Assembly: GCA_022376465.1 (NCBI GenBank)
Contig: JACDTU010000003.1
Location: 1,736,001 to 1,800,000 of the forward strand
Direction: 5' to 3'
DNA from: Cubamyces lactineus
Taxonomy: Eukaryota; Basidiomycota; Agaricomycetes; Polyporales; Polyporaceae
Length of the DNA: 64,000 nucleotides
Below, piece after piece: positions 61,021-64,000 of the stretch (its first letter is position 1; each line of letters begins with the position of its first letter). The notes beneath the pieces were generated by a model. It had not been told where the DNA came from, made no database searches, and saw only the letters and a program-made list of their open reading frames with translations. A program made the translations under genes and the position numbers.

Positions 61021-62021
61021 TCAACCACCACTTACAATTCTAATGTGTATGGGATCCCCGTTCCACTTCGGATTGTCGACTCCGATAACAGCTTCTTGTA
61101 GCACAGTGTATCCAACGGTCTCGTAGAAACCGTACGCATCCGTAGTAAAGAGGTATACGCTGCGTTCCTGGGCGTCTGCCTGTAAGCAAAATGTGCGTTA
61201 ATCCAACTTACTTTGGGTGACAGCCGGGAGAGCAGTACAAGCGCGTTCACAAATCGCATCAGTGCGGTGGCGTATCCTCGTCCCTGCTTTTCTGGCGCTG
61301 TGGCAAGTCCCTGTACCTCGATCATGTCCTTGACGGCGTCGCCCAATGTCTCTCTCAGTAGCATGTTTGTAGCGTCCACCCATTCCTTTTTACGCTGTAG
61401 CGGTGTGCAAAGCATATTGCAGCAGTCGCTTCCGTGATGCGGTATATCGACGTACCTTTTTGAGTTCTTCGGTATCAAACGCCTTCAGTAGCGGCGCCAC
61501 AATCGGCAGGAACGGACCCTCGCGGTTCTCTGGGAAGCCGCTGAACAGAGCTTAAGTGATGCAGGGCTGTCGACAAGGCAGCGGAGCGTACAGGGTCAAT
61601 ATCGAACTGCCATGGTCGATGGTCCATGCTTTATGGCAGTGGACGTTGTCCAGATAGTTGATAGTGAGCGCGAACCTCTGCCTTACCACGCTGCCGGGCG
61701 CAGTGTCGGCGTCCTGCTAGGTTATCAGACCGAGTACGCATCGAAGAGTATAGCAGCACCCACGTGGAGGTAACGACTAGATGATTCGCTCGCAATCGCA
61801 TGTTGAGCGCATCGCGCCGCTCGGAAGATCTCCACTACACTCTATGTCAGCACTTTGCTAACGGTGGTACGAAGCACACTGATGCAGTACTCACCATGTC
61901 GAAGGGAAACTACTTCTAGTTCGGGTGACCTGGTCGTTTGTGGATGGCTCCCCTGAGATAACAACGGCGACGCTTCGTTGAAGTACTGAGTGCTTCCCGC
62001 CGCTTCTTTCAGCTGCATCAT
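61021..62021 (-). CDS. GNAT acetyltransferase paralogue 5
   Basis: Multi-exon. Starts at 62021 (MMQLKEAAGSTQYFNEASPLLSQGS..LEVVSLRHG). Core: TNMLLRETLGDAVKDMIEVQGLATAPEKQGRGYATALMRFVNAL. Last exon: ADAQERSVYLFTTDAYGFYETVGYTVLQEAVIGVDNPKWNGDPIHIRIVSGG, stop at 61021. The core matches paralogue 4 closely, with loop QGRGYA. Acidic leader with ASPLLS is shared with paralogues 1, 3 and 4 (xxPLLS/PLLV), a conserved N-terminal signature of the group. Confidence 0.75.
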
Positions 62022-62398
62022 TGCGTGGGTTCGACGTATGCAGACCCGGAGGAACCTGAGCAATCGCATCCATATATGCCAGACCAGACGCTGCGCAGGC
62101 GCGTCTCAAATGCCATCAGAAGACATCAGGGCTAGCTGCGTCCGCAGCGGTGGTGAGGTGTCTTCAGCTAACTTGGTCCGCAGCACCCGCAGGGCCGCGT
62201 CACGGACGTTGAATACGTACAGGAACGCACGGCGCTTATGTCTGTTCACCGGCAGAGCGCCCATCGTAGCTGCGGTTAGGGCATGGTACCTGGAGGGAGT
62301 CTGATAGAGAGCGCACGCCTACGTCTTTCTTTTTCAATGTGATTGAGGGTTGTGATGACACACGGAAGCGTCCAGCCATGTGCTACATGGTGACTGCG
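62022..62398. other. Promoter region of GNAT paralogue 5
   Basis: About 380 bp between the paralogue 5 start and the MITE. No gene seen. Confidence 0.5.
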
Positions 62399-62400
62399 TA

Positions 62401-62789
62401 CAGTCAAAAACCGTGCAACGCAACACCACCGCCCAACGCAACGCCTGCCCGATATAGTATATTCCAGCTGATAAACGCCGTCTAAGCGCGGAAACTGTTG
62501 CGTTGCGCGGTATGAGCGCCCATGAGCGCCTAGCGCCGTCGAGCCGAGTTCGGGCAGTCATGAAGTATTTATGCAGCTTTCTCATTCATTCTTCACCACA
62601 TACAGTGTGCAGAGCTACTGTATGTTGCCGTGCAAATTTTTACACTCTTCTCTTGATTTTTCTAGCATTGTAACTAGGTGAGAGTGCAAATCGCCCAACG
62701 CAACACTTGAGCGCTTATAAAGCGCTAATATCCCTTATCGGGTAGGCGTTGCGTTGGGCGGTGGTGTTGCGTTGCACGGTTTTTGACTG
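62401..62789. mobile_element. Tc1/mariner-type MITE
   Basis: A 389-bp element with terminal inverted repeats of about 53 bp. The ends read CAGTCAAAAACCGTGCAACG.. at the left and ..CGTTGCACGGTTTTTGACTG at the right, with about one mismatch across the arm. Both ends are flanked by TA (62399-62400 and 62790-62791), the TA target duplication and CAGT start of Tc1/mariner elements. No transposase; the interior has GCGCTTATAAAGCGC (62711-62725) and repeated CAACGCAAC units. Inserted between GNAT paralogues 5 and 6. Confidence 0.85.
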
Positions 62790-62836
62790 TACTATATATT
62801 CGCCTTCGGTGCTCTATACATCTGATAGCCATATAT

Positions 62837-63888
62837 TCAATGGTAGGCCACAAGCGTCGGGTGATGGTGCTGACTTACGACGCGTATTGCCACTGGTGGT
62901 CCATTCCGTGTAGGATTGCCGGCCCCAATGAAGTCCTCAGAGGCAAGGGTGTATCCCAGTGATTCATAGAATCCTTGCGCATCTGAGGTGACAGCATATA
63001 CGGCGCGGCCTTGGGCATCGCTCTGTCCATTCGGGCATCCAGTAAGTCGCAATCTCCAGAAAACACTAAGATGACTCACCACAGCGTTGATGAACTGTAC
63101 AAGGGCCTTACCATACCCCTTCCCTTGTTTCCGAGGGTCCGTCGCAAGCCCGCAGATCTCAAGCATGTCGGAGACCTTCTCTCCGAACGCAACGTCTAGC
63201 ATCTGATCCAACTTCGCGACAAATTCCTGCTTTCTCTACACAGAGGTTAGCACAGCTGCATACCCAATCGAACACTACTAGGGCGGACCTTGTTCACCTC
63301 CTCGGAGCCGAATCTGTCGAGTATAGCCAGTACTATCTTGCCCACAGGACCCCGTCGCCGTCTTCCGAGCCCTCTGCATGAGTCATCGGTCAGTGTGAGA
63401 TACTGTACTTCCGGTCTGAGAGCGACGGGTAGAGTACATCGCCACAGTTGCTTCGCCGCGGTTGATACAGATCGCTTTCTGTGCGAAGACGTTGTCCGCA
63501 AGCACTGCGGCAATACGCAGCATCCCGCGGAATTTCGGCATTGGGGCATTGTCTGCATCCTGTAGACGAGGGCGGTGAGCTGTGGTCTGATGCCTACTTC
63601 AGAATCGACTCACTGCGTAGTATTGCTCATACCCGCTGATCAAGCAAGCTCTGTATCTCGTTCGTGTAGCTTTGGGGATATCAACTAGTGCATCGATGAC
63701 AGAAGTGAATGAGTGTTCACTTCTCGATTTACCGGAGGAGATGAAGACATACTATATCTGAGAGCTTGGACCTCGATCGCTCTAGCATTATTTTGTGCAA
63801 GAGACGTTGACATCTGTGCTATCGCTGCAGGGGTCAGCTTGTCGGGCATCGAGGGAGAAGCAGCGGTGCAGTTTCGAGCCCAGGACAT
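62837..63888 (-). CDS. GNAT acetyltransferase paralogue 6
   Basis: Multi-exon. Starts at 63888 (MSWARNCTAASPSMPDKLTPAAIAQMSTS..AIEVQALRY). Core: LDQMLDVAFGEKVSDMLEICGLATDPRKQGKGYGKALVQFINAV with acetyl-CoA loop QGKGYG. Last exon: SDAQGRAVYAVTSDAQGFYESLGYTLASEDFIGAGNPTRNGPPVAIRVVSQ, then a short His-containing tail to the stop at 62837. The most diverged copy and lacks the PLLS leader. The MITE ends 45 bp from its stop codon. Confidence 0.72.
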
Positions 63889-64000
63889 TTTCAGATCTTC
63901 GTAAAGTTAGGACGTGTCCCTTCGTGTTGATGCGATTGCAAACATCACGCTTAGGTATTTGCCTCCGGACAGAGACGGCCACCAGCTGACAAGGCTGGCG

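Overview
The window is nuclear DNA of a filamentous basidiomycete, probably an agaricomycete. Genes are compact and packed on both strands. Almost every gene is broken by many short introns (mostly 46-65 nt, GT..AG), and the protein content is purely fungal. I rebuilt the genes by joining exons so that reading frame, splice sites and family-conserved residues all agree. In every joined model the summed coding length is a multiple of three.

Left part (0-15 kb): a small acidic protein; a 15-exon ankyrin/dysferlin-like/FYVE/RING protein with a 3-nt exon; a MYND-like zinc-finger protein with a duplicated domain; a ferric reductase; and a kynurenine-type aminotransferase. Centre-left (14.6-30 kb): an Slh1/ASCC3-type RNA helicase, a purine permease of the NAT family, and three more MYND-like zinc-finger proteins with a foldback transposon between two of them.

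Centre (29.7-54.6 kb) is dense housekeeping territory: EMC3, the calcium sensor NCS1/frequenin, a Cys-rich unknown, an Hsv2/WIPI3-4 PROPPIN, ATE1 arginyltransferase, mitochondrial inner membrane protease IMP2, a KCH-type potassium transporter, the GTPase RBG1/DRG1, a head-to-head pair of ribonucleotide reductase small-subunit genes, a PAT-like acetyltransferase, VMA21, ALG8 and IMP4.

Right part (55-64 kb) is accessory: six tandem, same-strand GNAT acetyltransferase paralogues, with a Tc1/mariner-type MITE between the fifth and the sixth.

The most novel items are two lineage-specific families expanded locally: the MYND-like finger plus unknown domain plus membrane tail (four copies), and the GNAT array (six copies). 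Also notable are very small exons that encode catalytic or zinc-binding motifs, the divergent RNR pair with MCB-type ACGCGT sites, and two non-autonomous DNA transposons with visible target-site duplications.
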